Below, piece by piece: positions 1-13,600 of a stretch of DNA of 64,000 bases. The translations under genes and the position numbers were made by a program. A model generated the notes under the pieces. The model was not told the DNA's origin. It ran no database searches and saw only the letters and a list, made by a program, of their open reading frames with translations. The stretch is taken from the NCBI GenBank assembly GCA_963070105.1, contig OY718805.1, positions 7,126,001 to 7,190,000 of the forward strand, given 5' to 3'. This DNA comes from Litomosoides sigmodontis (taxonomy: Eukaryota > Nematoda > Chromadorea > Rhabditida > Onchocercidae). The stretch's first letter is position 1; each line of letters starts with the position of its first letter.

Positions 1-65
1 GATGTACTGTATTTACTGTATATCTGGTCAGCTCTACAATGACAACTTAATTAATCACTTTTCAG

Positions 66-2395
66 AAGCCTCCATATTCGTATATTTGGCTGACATATAT
101 GGCTATACAGAATTCAGAGGAAAAGATGCTCCCGTTGACTGAAATTTACAAATATATTATGGATAAATTTCCATTTTATCGTAAAAATACACAACGATGG
201 CAAAATTCCCTCAGACATAATTTATCATTCAATGATTGTTTTGTTAAGGTATTATTATCGCTTCTCTCTCACTGCAGTCGATTGGCCGGAAAAAAAGTTG
301 GCTTTTATTTTATGGACTAAAATGTGATAAATTTATTAAACTTCAATAAATAATTAGTTAGCAATTAGAGGGATAACGAGAGTGAAGAAGGAAAAACTTT
401 GATTAGCTTCAATTCTAAAGATGAAATAATTCAAGATTAGTATAGTAGCAAGAAGTTTAAGCATGAGTCACAAGCTTTGAGCTCTTTTCTAAAACTTCAA
501 AGTCTAAGTCTGTGCTGCTTCTAAGCCCATTATTTCTAGTGTAATTTGTTTCTACCAAATGTAGCAAACATATTTGTTATTTAATTAAAATTTGTTCATC
601 CATCATTTGTTATTCTGCAACACATAAATTAATTATTTAATCTCAAAAATTCAGAAGTGTAAATTACCTGTGTTGCATCAAATATTCTCTCAACAATTCA
701 ATCACAAATTTCCAAAATTTAAGTGAACTTTTCCATTCAGCCAAATTAGCAATTACAAAAAAAAAGAGAATGTTTTGAAGGACGATTTGGAAGATTTATT
801 TTGCATTCACTTTTTTCTTCTACAAAAATATATAATATTGGATGGGATCGTAAATAAACTTTAACCACCCGCTGCGCTCAGACTGATACCATCCCATCCC
901 GCACAGCCTTATTCTGTCGGTTAGTTATTTTAATCAAAGATGGAACTGGTTCAAGCAAGCATTTTGCTGCTAATCGACTCAACAAAATCCTTATGTCACT
1001 TTTCCATCTATAATTTTAATTTAATATTTAGCAATTTTGCTCAAAATTATGATTTCATTATAACCTGTCAATTTCATGTCTCTTTCTTCTTGAACAGATT
1101 TCTTTCAACAAAATTTAATTTTTACATAATACTGAAATGTTGTAGAGTGATTAACTCCAACTTTATTACTTAACCTTTTATTTAATTTTTCATTTGTAAA
1201 ATGTGAATAAATAGTGGTAGTGGAATTGCAATCGTAGAGAAACAGAATGAAAAGAATGCAACGAGCTACCGTATGCCAATCCATATAAAGGCTGTAATGG
1301 TGATCATCTATCTGTTTTGTGATTGTCGTATGCCTCAAAATTCAATCTCTAAATAACCTCAACACCGGCCATTTGATTCGTTTATTAAGTATTACTAAAA
1401 CTGTTAGGAATAGGAGTGACAGATGAGCAGGAATGTTTAATTGAAAAATTCTTTATGTCTCTCTAAGAACACAGAATTCATTTTCTTTTTTCTCTCAAAT
1501 TGCATTATTTGCAAATTGAAATTCAACAAAAATTTTTAAGCACAAAAGCAGCAAAAGACCTCTACGAAACTTTTCTAAATATCAAAATTATTGCTTAGCA
1601 TTTTACTCTGCGTATTTAATTTCAATAGCCACTTCCGTTACATTTATAAGTTGTTGATGAAGTACAGCAAAAAGAAATGTCGTCCTAGTGCGAATTAAAA
1701 GTCTGTAAGTAACTGAAGTTAAGAGAAAAGAATGGAATGACTTCCAGGAATGGAGACTAATTAATTTTAACTTCAGATACCACGACGACCGGATAGGCCT
1801 GGAAAAGGATCATACTGGGCAGTTCATCCACACGCTCTAGGAATGTTCGAAAATGGTAGCTGCTTAAGACGAAGGAAAAGGTTTAAGGTACTTTTCTTCA
1901 TTTTTCTTAACAATTTTCCCAAGAAATGCTAGCTAGCAAGTGGTACAATTTTCATTTTTTTCTTTGCTAATTTCACAATTAGCCTTTTTTGCTTGCTTCC
2001 ATTAGCAGCTTTTCCTGGAAGATTCCTTGTCGTCATTTGACACCAAGTAAGCGTATATCCTATGCCTTTCAAGACATTTTCACTTAATGTTTCCTAACGA
2101 GCAGGTGCAAACGTGTGGTGCTAACGATGAGTTGCAGCATTCACTACCAAAGCTAACAACCTATCATCAGCCACCATGCTCTTCGTCACTTCAGTGGCTA
2201 CTGCCCAATCAATTACCATCATCAGTAACAACCGGTGCTTTCATGGATCCAAATCAGCTCTTCCTTACCACTCATAGTCTCCTTTTGTTTCCCTCTTTAA
2301 CCCAACGATCAGCTGATTTATCCACCATTATCACACCCAAATCAATATGTAACTCTTCCTTCACCATTGACTCAATATTATCATCACCAACTTAA
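66..2395 (+). CDS. lin-31: LIN-31-like forkhead (FoxB) transcription factor, 5' end missing
   Basis: Exons 66-248, 1777-1887 and 2105-2395 join in phase 0 and give 194 residues plus stop. The first begins inside the forkhead DNA-binding domain ([15 protein letters not shown]) and contains the recognition helix ([19 protein letters not shown]). The second carries wing 1/2 ([26 protein letters not shown]). The third is a Ser/Thr/Pro-rich tail ending [11 protein letters not shown], close to the short C-terminal FoxB motif. The match to C. elegans LIN-31, including [13 protein letters not shown], is near-identical across the domain. In C. elegans LIN-31 acts in the nucleus downstream of LET-60 Ras/MPK-1 to set vulval precursor fates. 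About a dozen N-terminal residues lie off the left edge. A possible 38-nt exon at 2009-2046 is left out because it shifts frame into a stop. A candidate AATAAA signal sits at 2818-2823. Confidence 0.93.
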
Positions 2396-5300
2396 CTATT
2401 ACCACAGGTTTGACAAAACTTTGAAAACTTTTTTTTTTTTTTGTAAAATTGTTTCATAGGATTTTGTACGGATGGAATTCGTTATTATTGTTATACGAGT
2501 TTTTGTAAAATTTTTTCAGATTTCAAATTAGTACTTCACTTTATTATTTAAATATACGCATGAGAAATTATTTTCAATTGTTCATTCATAAAATATAATT
2601 GTAAAAAAGATATTTTCGTCAATTCATAGTTATCGCAGATTACAGTATCCGTTATTTTTATCAAGTTGTCCGCGTGCCACTGTCATCCATCTGTTACTGT
2701 TACGTTGCATATTTTTGGTTGTTACAATTACTCAATTTTCGAACTAAATTTAAATATCATCAATGAAAAACTTTAGTTACAGCGAATTTCAATTCAAGCT
2801 TGAAGTTTTTAGTTACAAATAAATGAGTAGTTTTTCGCATTTATTCCAAGTACTAAAATTGTATTCATTCCGTAAATTTCAATTCTTTTTAAAAATTCAA
2901 TCATTTATCCTCGAAAAATAAGCTGTAGGTTAAAGATGCTACATTTCGAGTTTCAAATTTTATTCAACAAATTTGAATAATCGTTGAATTAAAATGATGC
3001 TAAAATTTCCTTATTTTTTTTCTAACTCTTAATTATTCGAGAAGCGTAGAAGCTTCTCAAGCTAACAACGGTGAATTAATCCTCCCTTCTAATTAAATCA
3101 GACGACAGGAGTAGTTAAAATTCCACAGCAATCTTTCCTTTCGCTTACTCCAACTGCCACATCCTTTACTCTTCTATTATTCTGTGAATGATTTTGTCGT
3201 AAAAATTATATTTGCTGATATTAATTAATTTGATTGTATAATGCGATGTCTTCCGCTATTAAAATTATAATAAATGAACGAAATTTACTAATCAAATTTA
3301 CCTCAAATTGCAACAGATATCTCAGCTTGTTCTTATCCCTTCTCTTCATGTACTTTTCCTATGGGAAACATTGCCAAATTACATTTTTAAACTACCAAAG
3401 TAAGGGTTTTAAAAATTTTTTAATTGGCTGAGTAGAAAAAATATGCATTATAAAACATATCCATATAATAATTTTCATGTAGATCTTTCTTAACAAAAAC
3501 GATGAATGCGATTTATTGGCGAAAGTTTTCAGCTGTAAAATTTCGCATTTTGAATAACTCAAACAGCCCTAAATCACTTTAATATTTCATTTTAACTATT
3601 TGGGAAATTTTGAAGGAGACTGTACGTATTTGATGATAATAACTCAGATAATGACTGTAATTATCACAGATCATGCATAATTGCTCCAACTATCATTCAT
3701 CATTACCATAATCATCAACAAAGATTCGTGCAACCAACGGGGAAGAAACGATATTGGAGTGAGTGGTAAGGATGAAACAAAAGTACAGTTACAGTTCGTC
3801 CGCCGCACGACTGACTGAAACATCCCTTGTGTCATTATCATCAACAACCATTACAGCACCATTTTATGGTTTTTGTCAATTGGCCATTTGGTTGATCGTT
3901 CGTTCTATCACATCGCCTCACCTGATGGGTTCATTTTGCGGTAAAGGTGCCAAAATGGTACATTTATTTATTGTAAGTGTGAATTTAAACATCAAGGAAC
4001 ACAACGGTGAATCGACGACTGATGTCATCAGTCAATATCATCACAGCAACTAGTAATGATGCAGTTTTTCAAGTAAAATTTAAGGCAAATACGGCCTGAA
4101 ATAAATAATTTTAATTTAACAACAATTCGTACAGTTAGAACGAACGAAATTAATTGTATGAAAAGAGCAAGAGCAATTACATTGCGAAAATTTCATCAAA
4201 GACATTCTTGTTGAAATATTTATGGAAGAAGAGAAGGAGTGGACAAAGGACTGGACTGCAGGAGAGGAATTGACGGTACGTTGCTTAGCTGAAACATTCA
4301 GATGCTTATTTCGAGATTGAGTGCCTTCCTACTTCACAGCGATCTAAGCAAAATACCCACCGTGCCCTAAATTTATTTATGCTAATGAATATTAGTGTGT
4401 TGGAGCGCTGATCCTTCCCAGCAATTTTGCCCATTCTCATTCTCTTCCCATTTCAAATTTCGGGATAAAAACTAAGCAGCTAATTTCAGTTAAATATTAC
4501 GAATAACCAGAGCATATAATATGCATTGCTGTTTGTAATTAAATAAAGAATTCCTCGATTACACTTTTTCCCATCATTTGCACCATTTTCAAATCTAAAT
4601 TCAAAAATCTATGAATAAATAGAAATGATAGTCCAAAATGGTTTTTTTGCAAAAATGGAGTAATTCGAATTTTTTAAGACATATAAAATAAGCTAATTAA
4701 AATTAATAAAAAACTGATTTGCAAACGAACTGGTGTAAGTCTCAAATTTTCACAATAGGTGAATGGTGGTACCTCTATGTTATTGAAGTGGAAAAATTAT
4801 CGAAGTGAAAATAAATCCATTTTTTGCCTCAGTTTCAGTCTCCACTTGTGCCTCACTCCTTCCATCACTTTTTGTTTTGTTTTTAGAAGGATGCTGGTGA
4901 GATTTAAAATTAATGTCAAGGACATGAGAATATGTACGTGTTTAAACAGAGACATTTTCTTCTTTTTTTTTGTTCGTTGTCCAAACTTTCCACAGCTGTC
5001 CACATCCACTTCACTGTCTCAGTCAAAAATTGAAGCAAAGGAGCACGCACATCCTTTGATAGGCAGTGAGGAAAAATGAGAAAAATTAATAGGTAACAGT
5101 TAATAAGATGGTAGTTAACATTAATGGGTCATTAATAGGCAATTTAAATTTAAAAAAAAAAGTTAAACTGTTCAAACTACGAAACTTAGTTAGTGATGCA
5201 ATATTAATAGCAGTTTAAAGATAACAATATAACATTAGTTAGTATAATCTTTCAATTACACATATCCTATCAGAATTATTATAGTCAATTCATTGATAAA

Positions 5301-8300
5301 ACAACTAATTTTACTTTCGCTAAGCATTTTGTGCTGAAAACTTCAAACGAATATTTTATTGAAACAAGAAGCGTTGTAGAAGTATTGAAAGGATATCAGT
5401 TATGAATAACATAGCACAAAAAAAGGACCAACTTTAGAAAGAACGACTAAGTTACCAATTGAACTGCCATTCCCATTTTGAGAATAACTTATTCCACTTT
5501 AAAAGATCATTGCCATCAGTAATCTCACTGGCTATATGAAACTAAATTTTTTGGGAATTAATTTTGTAGGAAATAATCAATCTTTGAGAGCATATATAAC
5601 TAACTAGGCACAGGTGAAACAGGTAGGATAAAGTTAATGATGATATGAAAGTTGTTGTGGTTAAATGAGATACAAAAACAAGCTGAAGTGCATCTCATCA
5701 TTACTATCGTCCATTTCGATTTAAAATAAATTTTAACCACAGCCACTGTTCAAACTATGGCCAACAGTACACACTCTTTCGCATAAAAGAAAAACAGGAA
5801 CGTGACGTTACTCAGTAAATATTGATCGCATTTCCGGCTAAAACAACACATTGAATATCACTGATCCAATTAATTTATCAGATAGTACACGTGCAGTAGT
5901 AAAGACACGAACTGCTAACGCATCGTTACATATATGCTTCACCTTGTGATGGCAATTCTCATCAATCTAAATTACACTTTCAAAATTTTCAATAGCAATG
6001 TGCTTGAAGGGAACGTCATAAACCGATCTAACAACAGTGCTAGTATTGAACGCTTAATGGAGAAGTGTTAGGTCAAGATGGGAAGTGAACTGTTGTATTT
6101 TATTTCCTTCAGTGGGTCGTCTCTCTCAATTGCGGGAATTTAAGCTCTTTCAAGGCATTCCTGCGCGAGCAAGAAAATAACGAGAACTGTATTCTTCAGA
6201 AATGATACCAAAATAGCTCTCATTTATTCCATTAGCAATTTCTGTAAAATATTTTCCATTAATTTTATGTCCTTCTCAAGTAATTCTTGCCGTGGGCTAA
6301 CTGTTTTGATTTTCCTTCGAACACCTTCAGTTACAACAAGTTTTGATTCAATATCAGATAATATGAACCAGAAATCCGTTTTGTGAAGGATGTGCCGCTT
6401 TAGAAATCTTGTAGTGGTTACTTATTCTATATTTGTTAGCTTTACAAATACTGTTTTTAAAAAAGTTCTACTTTATTACAACCTCAGCTATGAGGAATTG
6501 ACGAACAAAAGCAAAATGTGGAAGATATGCTTTGACATTTGTTGTTTAAAATTCCGAAGAAATTACTATGAATTAAAATATGAACGAAAAAAGTTAGATC
6601 TTGCTTAAGCCATTCGATTTGAGAACAATGAGAAGTTATTTGATTAATTTAAGTAAATTTTTTGCAGGGAAAACGAATAATCCTAAATTCTCATTTCTTC
6701 ATACTAACACTTTCTTTGTCGGAAAAATTAGTTATCAATAAATTGAAATATTCAGAGTTCCGAGAATCGGTAAGCTACAAGTGACTAAGCGGCGGTATCT
6801 TCGAAGTGGTAATTAAAAAACAAGCACACTACTCTTCCACTCTAACAATGGACTCGTTTCAGTCCTAACAAATTTTTCTCCATCTTTTTTCCAGATAAAA
6901 GTTTCACGAAAACTAGACAAACAAATGGGCAGACATGTACGAATGAACGTATCCTAAAAATGAGATGAAGTACAACCGCAAGTATTGAACGCGGGAGCTC
7001 AGACTTCCCAAAAAAATCATGCTGCCTCTCTCTTCCTCCTCCGCATAGAACATCGTGCCTCTTCCAAGTACTTCAGGCTGGCTGAATTTGAGAAATCTAA
7101 GAAAAAAAAAGTCAAAATTAGCACACACAAGTTGTTACTTCCTTGTTTGAAAGTACATACTGCTCAGAGTATTGCACTTTCAAACGCGGAAGTCATCTTT
7201 TCGGTTAAAAAATTCACTCCTTTACTTCCCAAAAATTCGTCCTCCATCCCCATTCTCCTATTGCTTTATTTTTCTGCACTGTAAATTCTGTGCCTCATTT
7301 TTGAATTTAAAAAAAGATCAACACCTATTGTTTCACTTGCAATTCGTTCTGAATGAAAACAGTGAATTCTTATTCTTTTCTAAATCCTGGTTTGTTCCAA
7401 TACACCGACAAGCAGTCGAAAGATTCCCACTCATATGGAGAGAAGAGCTGCAGTATGAACGTTCATCATATTGTCTACCATTGCGCTGGTGGTTGAAAAC
7501 ATACTTAAACGGTTTTTTCAGTTCTATTACAGGATTGGCAACTTATAAATTCGACAAACTGCAACGCAATTGTACGGTCACCGAAACACGTGAGCCAAGA
7601 CTTCACACTTTTCCACACGTTATTTTTTATGCAATATCGGATAATTACTCAAATTCTTCGAAGTAATGTACTTCAGACACCTCGAAACATTGCATTTCAA
7701 TATGCTATAGTAGTTGAAATATAATTCATATATAACAACTGAGGGCACTCAGTTCATCATGCTGAATATTTGAAAATACAAAACATTTTATTTTACTTCG
7801 CTATCATCATCATCATCAGGTTAAATGAGTAATGATCGATCAACAGAGAGTAAGCAATTCATATGAATCTCACAGTGAATCTTTAAAATTGGAATAGAAT
7901 CAGATACGGTACGAAGGAACGTGTGAAGAAACTTTTCATGAAGTGGTGGTGAGTTCAAGAGGTGTAGCATTCAGCCAATAAACAATACCTCGGCATTCAT
8001 ATGAATCAAGCAGAAGTAGCGTTCATTAGCTAATTGCTTAACCATCATCAAAATTGACGGCAAAGGAAAAAGTGGAAAACGAGATCAAAATAGGCAGCTA
8101 AAGCGCATCCAGTGGTTTCCGACTTCTGAAATCAGCAATGAATATTACCTCAAAGCGATGCTGATCAGTCTTCAGTTCACCAAGAGAAGAACGTAACCAA
8201 AGCCTTTAATAATGAAAGATAAGCATTGCTTTTTAAGAACAAGTAGTATTGGAAACTCAGCTGTAGTACTAATGTTACTGCTAAAAAATAAATCTTATAG

Positions 8301-8840
8301 ATAATTTGCTATTGCTCGCCGTCTTAATTAAACTGTTGCCAGCTACAAGGCTAAAAGCCAACAACGAATTTTCAAAGCTCATTTAAAGAACGAAAAATCC
8401 TTTCAGACACTCCTCAAGGAATCCTCTATAATACTTTCTGTTTAAAATTATAGGACTGACTTTTTAATTTTAAGCACATAAAAACGTAAGACTTACAAAT
8501 AGCGCCTTGCTTGCGTACCGGATAATTCCTGCATGAAAACAAAGAACTTACTTCGATCCACTCCTGCCAGTCGAAAATTATTACGATCGTAGCTTTATAT
8601 CCAAACTTATACAGAAGGAAATCAAGTGGGATATTCCAGATAATTTGTGAAATCCGAATTGAAGGGATACATCACTAAGTTCTAGAAGATAAATTTACTG
8701 AAGAAGCATATATCTCGATATCACACAGAAATATATCAAGATGAAAGTTTAAAGTTTTCACATAACTTTTACTTTTGGAGATGTGTTATAAGTAGGTAAG
8801 ACGGTGATGATTTACGATTAAACGGTTCCGAACATCTTAA
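2396..8840. other. Long AT-rich stretch without a supported gene
   Basis: It holds the probable 3' UTR of lin-31 and several open frames of 60-164 codons, none with domain character or coherent splice partners. The longest (7172-7666, +) has no ATG and is biased to Phe/Ser/Leu. A short ATC/TCA repeat lies near 7803-7818. Regulatory DNA of lin-31 or of a gene starting near 9.6 kb is possible but nothing specific is visible. Confidence 0.5.
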
Positions 8841-9074
8841 ATGAAATGGCAGCAAAAAGATAGGTTAGTCTGTGACGAAGTATCAGCGGATATTTTCCGA
8901 AAAAAATCGAAAAAAGAGTGGAAAAAAATTTCGATGATAAAGCTATTGCGGCAATTTGCTTATTTATGGAATTCTTCACACACTGAAATTGAAAAGGTCG
9001 TAAAGAAGTGCATGGCCGACGCTGCTGGTAGAAGTAACCTACATTTCAATAGCACTGCTGGAAAGAAAGCCTAA
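8841..9074 (+). CDS. Possible small lysine-rich protein (hypothetical)
   Basis: A true ATG opens a 77-codon frame with a Lys-rich middle (KKSKKEWKKISM) and charged helical character. No known family is recognised, no splice partner was found, and there is no clear upstream acceptor. Composition is closer to protein than most frames nearby, but chance cannot be excluded. It sits just left of the GC-rich island at 9.2-10.6 kb. Confidence 0.2.
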   Translation: MKWQQKDRLVCDEVSADIFRKKSKKEWKKISMIKLLRQFAYLWNSSHTEIEKVVKKCMADAAGRSNLHFNSTAGKKA

Positions 9075-9467
9075 TAGTTAGGCAAATCCAATAACACAAA
9101 TTGAAGATATTTGTAAATTCTAACCGATAAACACCCACCTACCTATCTTTTTTGGTTTGCCCTTCACAACCGCCAAGTAAGCTTTCACTGTATTTGAAAA
9201 GTTGAAAACTCTTTGATCGCAGTGGCTCTGTACTATGTATGTGCACCATCCAGACCGGTGACGGGTGTAGGCGAGTGACGGTCTGGGAGATAATAAAGTA
9301 GCATCGGTGATAATGAGTTGGTCTACGTATGCAAAAGTCAAAGGTCAGCAGGCAGTGCAACGGACGGGATTGCTGGGGTGAGTGAGGACGATCAAATGGG
9401 GCAGGTAGAAGGGTGAAGATCGAGCGACGATCGACGCGGACTCAGCGATAGGCAGTGAACTTGGAGG

Positions 9468-9487
9468 GAGAGAGAGAGAGAGAGAGA
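9468..9487. repeat. (GA)n simple repeat
   Basis: Uninterrupted AG dinucleotides inside the GC-rich island. Confidence 0.9.
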
Positions 9488-9909
9488 TGAGTCATTGGAA
9501 GGGAGAGACGAGCAGATAAACAAAGAGCCAACGTGCACCCTCACCGGAGGACACCGAACACTAAGGATGATGACATCTACAGGAAGGCTCAGCTTCGTTC
9601 TCTCCCAACGAGACGAGGTGCGTTGCAAATGCGCCCGCGGTCGGTGTCTTCCGAGGTAAGCAGTGCTTGCTTTCAGCAGTTTCCTGACAACAGTCACCCT
9701 CACTTGTTCCTGTACTTCGAACGTCTGGAAGTAGGGAGGAAATGCTGTAGTCGGTGGTGTCGGGGGAATTCGAGAGCAGGTGCCATAACAAGTTCCTCCC
9801 AGAGAGCGAACAGAGAGAACAGGAAGTTTAGGCCAGGAGTGACGTCACCGAAGAGATGAGAGTTTCGGGTGTACTTACGGGCGTGCAGATGTCATGTCCC
9901 TCGTCCGTG

Positions 9910-9929
9910 CCGCCGCCGCCGCCGCCGCC
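9910..9929. repeat. (CCG)n trinucleotide repeat
   Basis: Seven near-perfect CCG units. In one plus-strand frame from the ATG at 9856 they would read as polyproline, in another as polyalanine, but neither frame is otherwise supported. Confidence 0.9.
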
Positions 9930-10170
9930 CACTGCTGTATGCATCCCGCAGTCTGTCACTCTAACGGAAGCCTGTTTTCCCCTTTTGCATCAAATGCTTC
10001 CAATTACTTCACTCCTCATTTCACCCCCGAAAAGTGCATTCATCACAATGCAGTTAGGCGTGTATTTCTGCGTGCACGCAGCAGACAACGACGAGGTGCA
10101 TCAAATTTGGGGAAAGTTCGGGAAATCAGGAAGGAACAAAGCAAGGCAGCATTTCACTATTACTAACTGA

Positions 10171-10228
10171 CACACACACCCACCCCCGCACACGCACACG
10201 CACACACACACACACACACACATGCACA
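10171..10228. repeat. (CA)n microsatellite, interrupted
   Basis: CA dinucleotides with CCC and G interruptions on the left and a pure run from 10199 to about 10222. Confidence 0.9.
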
Positions 10229-10620
10229 CTGAGAAGAGGTGTCTGCTTTCTGCTCACCTCCTAGGAACGCTGCAAGTGCGACAAATGGTAGCAATCGATC
10301 TACTGGGGCTCTTTTGTCCGATGTACTCTTGGAGAGCAGGCAGAAGAGACGGAATGGAACGATGATGATCAATTTTAGCTGTTTGAGAAGTGAGCTGGGA
10401 TGGAAGGGAGATCTCTCATACGCATTGCGCCTCTTACATCACACATTCTGTTCTTAAGCCGCCATCACTAAGGTCCACCGAAGACGACGTACCATGAAGA
10501 GTGGTGGGAAGCGAACGTACAGCGGCGGCTCTTCAAGCTCCGTAGCACTTCCATTTTACACTGACGCAGTCAAACACACATCTCTCTAACCCCACTGCTC
10601 ATCCATCGGAGAAGCGAACT

Positions 10621-13600
10621 TGTTGGTAAGTTAAAGTGATGTCCAACTGACCAAATGTCCAGCACCTTTATTTACAGTAAGCATCACAGGCAACAATGCG
10701 AGTCACATCAATAACTTCGTTTATTGCTTGCATTCGGTGAGGGATCTATTGATCGCCCCGGAAACGACGATATGCAATCATCACCGTCCCATCAATTATT
10801 CATTGGAACTGTGTTCTTGCGTACAGTTGTTAACTTACAACTGTGAATTGACATGAAGCGTTTGTATTTCAATTTTCAGTCATTTTCTGATCGGTGTTGA
10901 AAACGTTGTTTGCACTTGTACAATTAATAACTGCACGTTCCATCATCGATTAGCACGCTGCCGTAGGTGTAGATGTGGGTGAATCAGGATGAGTTCCGAA
11001 TCTTAACATTTACAAATCAGCCTGACGAAGCGGCAGTCATCCATTCTTCAACAAATATGCGTGTACATTGTCGTTTGCTACAAAAGTACAAAAATCGAAG
11101 TGTTGATGATATTAAAATTGAAATAAATTTATAAAAGTGCATTGACAGGTTGTTGCAAATTGCAATGATGGAAGAGGTAGTGAAATTAGAAAATACGAAT
11201 AAGGAGAGAGGAGAAAAAACACTTCGCTGGGATATGTTTGATAATTTTAAATAGCAAAATTCACATGTTTATGCTTTATGTATGAAAATTATTGAGTTAT
11301 TTGCTCTCTGTCCGAAAATATTTTTGTAAATCCTTTCTAAGAAGATGTAGTTAACTTTAAAATATTCCTATTTATTTCGATAAGCAAAAAAATGGGGTTT
11401 TTCGCTGTTTGTTATGAAAGGGAAAGTAACGAAATTAAAAAATCAATTTCAAAAACAGATATGACTTGAAACGAACCACTTCGACGACGCAATCGTCCAG
11501 TGGAACAGGCATTGAAGATGTAATGTAAGAAGATCCATAATTTTTTTCGAGCCATTCTCATTGAATCCCTTTGTGATTTAAAATTACTTAAGAAAGCAAT
11601 GAAAATAAAGCCTAAGCAATAGCTAATTAAAATTCATAATGGAAAATTACATGGTAAACAAGTGGCAGTCAAAAAAATGACAGAGATAGCTTAACAACGA
11701 CTTTGAATTTTCATGTTGCTGTCCTCACTTGGCCTAATTTCACGTTAACTCTAAAGACCGCTGATTCATAAATTCCTAAGTTTCAAGTATTCATTTGTAT
11801 CAGTGATAGATTTGTTCATTTCAGTATTAATGAATTACTGCCGATGCATTCATCGAAATGGATTTTGACAAGTTGAACATAAGCACTGATTTAGGATAAT
11901 AGGTCTTTGATGTTGATAAATGACGATGTTGACTGCTAAGAAGGTGCAATAATGAATATGATTTACGTTTCCGATTCTGAGCCTTTTTTCGTGCTTACGT
12001 GAAGTTCGTCTGTTTTATCTCGCAATGCTTCCGAAATGGAAATTAAATTAAAAAATCAAAAGCAGAAAAAAAGAATTCGGAAGTGGCAATTGAGCACATT
12101 ATAACCATCCTGCGCTACCTGAATTCATTTCTACAAGAAAATTCAAAATTCAAAATGTTAGTTTTGAATAATCAAGCCGTTATTTTGAACTTATCAAATG
12201 TGTTTGGGACAATTAGGATAACCTATTCAGAATATTTTGAGTTTGATAATTCTGATCGCTTAGGGTAATTCTGAATGCTTTCTTGTCGCTTATTTCTACC
12301 TAACTCGTAATCTTCGAAAAAGTTCGGTGAATTATTTAATTTTTTGAAATAATTGGAATAATTCAAACGAACCAATTAATTGCACGTTATCTCCTCCCCT
12401 TTCTTTGTTGACTGTTATGATCGTTGAGTTTTCATGAACATACAAAAATTCTTGCAGAAAATGAAATTTCGAAAGCACTCGAATAGATCAAAGATGAGAA
12501 GTTAAAAGTGACTTTTGATTGAATATTTACGCGCACATACATAATGCAGCACCTCCTTCGAACATATCGATTAATACATAAACAAAATAAAAATCAACAT
12601 TTAACCTTGAACCTTCTTGCTTCATGGAATTCGTAGCAAAACCCACAAATAAACCGACGAGAAAAACAGATGATTCATCGATCGTCCGATATTTGCATAT
12701 GTGATGAGTGGGAGCACTAAATTTGATCGTCAAGTTACTGCTAATTTCTCCTGAACTCATTTCACTTGCATTTTTTAACTCTTTTGATAATACATTTGTG
12801 ATGCACTGAGATATTTGCAGGAATTCAACACTTTTTTAGAAATACAGAGCTATTCAAACAAAGTACCACGAAGTAATCAAATGAACGCAGTTACAAAAAA
12901 TTTTACATATTAACATCTCTTCCTGAAGTGATTCATCTTCAGCACTTCTCTACTTCATTCATTTCAGTCCTTCAACACCAGAAACTATTAAATAGTAGCG
13001 AATTGAATTGGGAAAAGGAGCTGAAATGAATAATTTGGGACATTTCAATACACAAAATATTTATAGATATTAACGGCAACTCCTTTCTTCCAGTAAAATA
13101 GCACAGCAAATGTTGCAGCGTCAATTACGTGATAGGTGAAAGTGAGCTGAAAATTGAAAATTATGCTAAAGCATTAAGCATTGTTGTCAACAAATGCTCA
13201 CGTATTTTTAAAACGTGATTTGCCGTTGAATGAGTTCATCGTAAATTTATTCAGAAAGTGTTAAAGTAAAACTATCTGCCAGAAGGGAATTTAAAATCGA
13301 TGTGGAAATGATGGCAAGATGGTACAGCAAAATTTATTTCCTCCATTACTTTCAACTAATTGCATTTTTCGCTTTTTTTTCATAATGCTATTGCATAATT
13401 AAGCAATTAAGCAGTTCCATAATTCATTGTCTTCGGCTGTGTAGAAGCCAAATTTTAGTTGATGCCATAAGAAAAAACTTATTTCAAACTTAGAGCATTT
13501 TAGCTCAAAAACTGTCCTATACACATGCACTACCTGTTGGTAGGCAGAAAAAATATCTGGTAGACTTGTGCTTGTAGAAATGAACGAAATAATGAAATTT

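Larger units (their letters stand above)
9230..10620. other. GC-rich island with opposed splice-donor-like sites; possible promoter/5' exon region
   Basis: Composition is clearly richer in G+C than the surrounding 10 kb, and the island carries GA, CCG and CA repeats. A strong plus-strand donor (CCGAG|GTAAGC) falls after 9655. Two ATGs at 9567 and 9570 open a 29-codon frame that runs into it (phase 2) and contains the Cys-rich stretch CKCARGRCLP. On the minus strand a GTAAGT donor lies just below 9879, with an ATG at 9895 only 17 nt upstream. This looks like a transcription start region, perhaps bidirectional, or 5' exons separated from their gene by long introns. No downstream exon could be tied to it securely. 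Confidence 0.35.

Noticed and set aside
3763..4053. 96-codon plus-strand frame rich in Ser/Thr
   Set aside because: Begins at GTG; low-complexity composition and no splice partners.
7172..7666. 164-codon plus-strand open frame, the longest in the left desert
   Set aside because: It starts at TTG, contains no Met, is biased to Phe/Leu/Ser as in random AT-rich DNA, and has no splice context or domain.
9856..10170. 104-codon ATG frame with a polyproline run from CCG repeats
   Set aside because: Coding look comes from the repeat. The rest is unstructured and the frame ends just before the CA microsatellite.
12527..12760. 77-codon minus-strand ATG frame
   Set aside because: No motif, signal peptide or neighbouring exon. 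Its length is reachable by chance in this much sequence.
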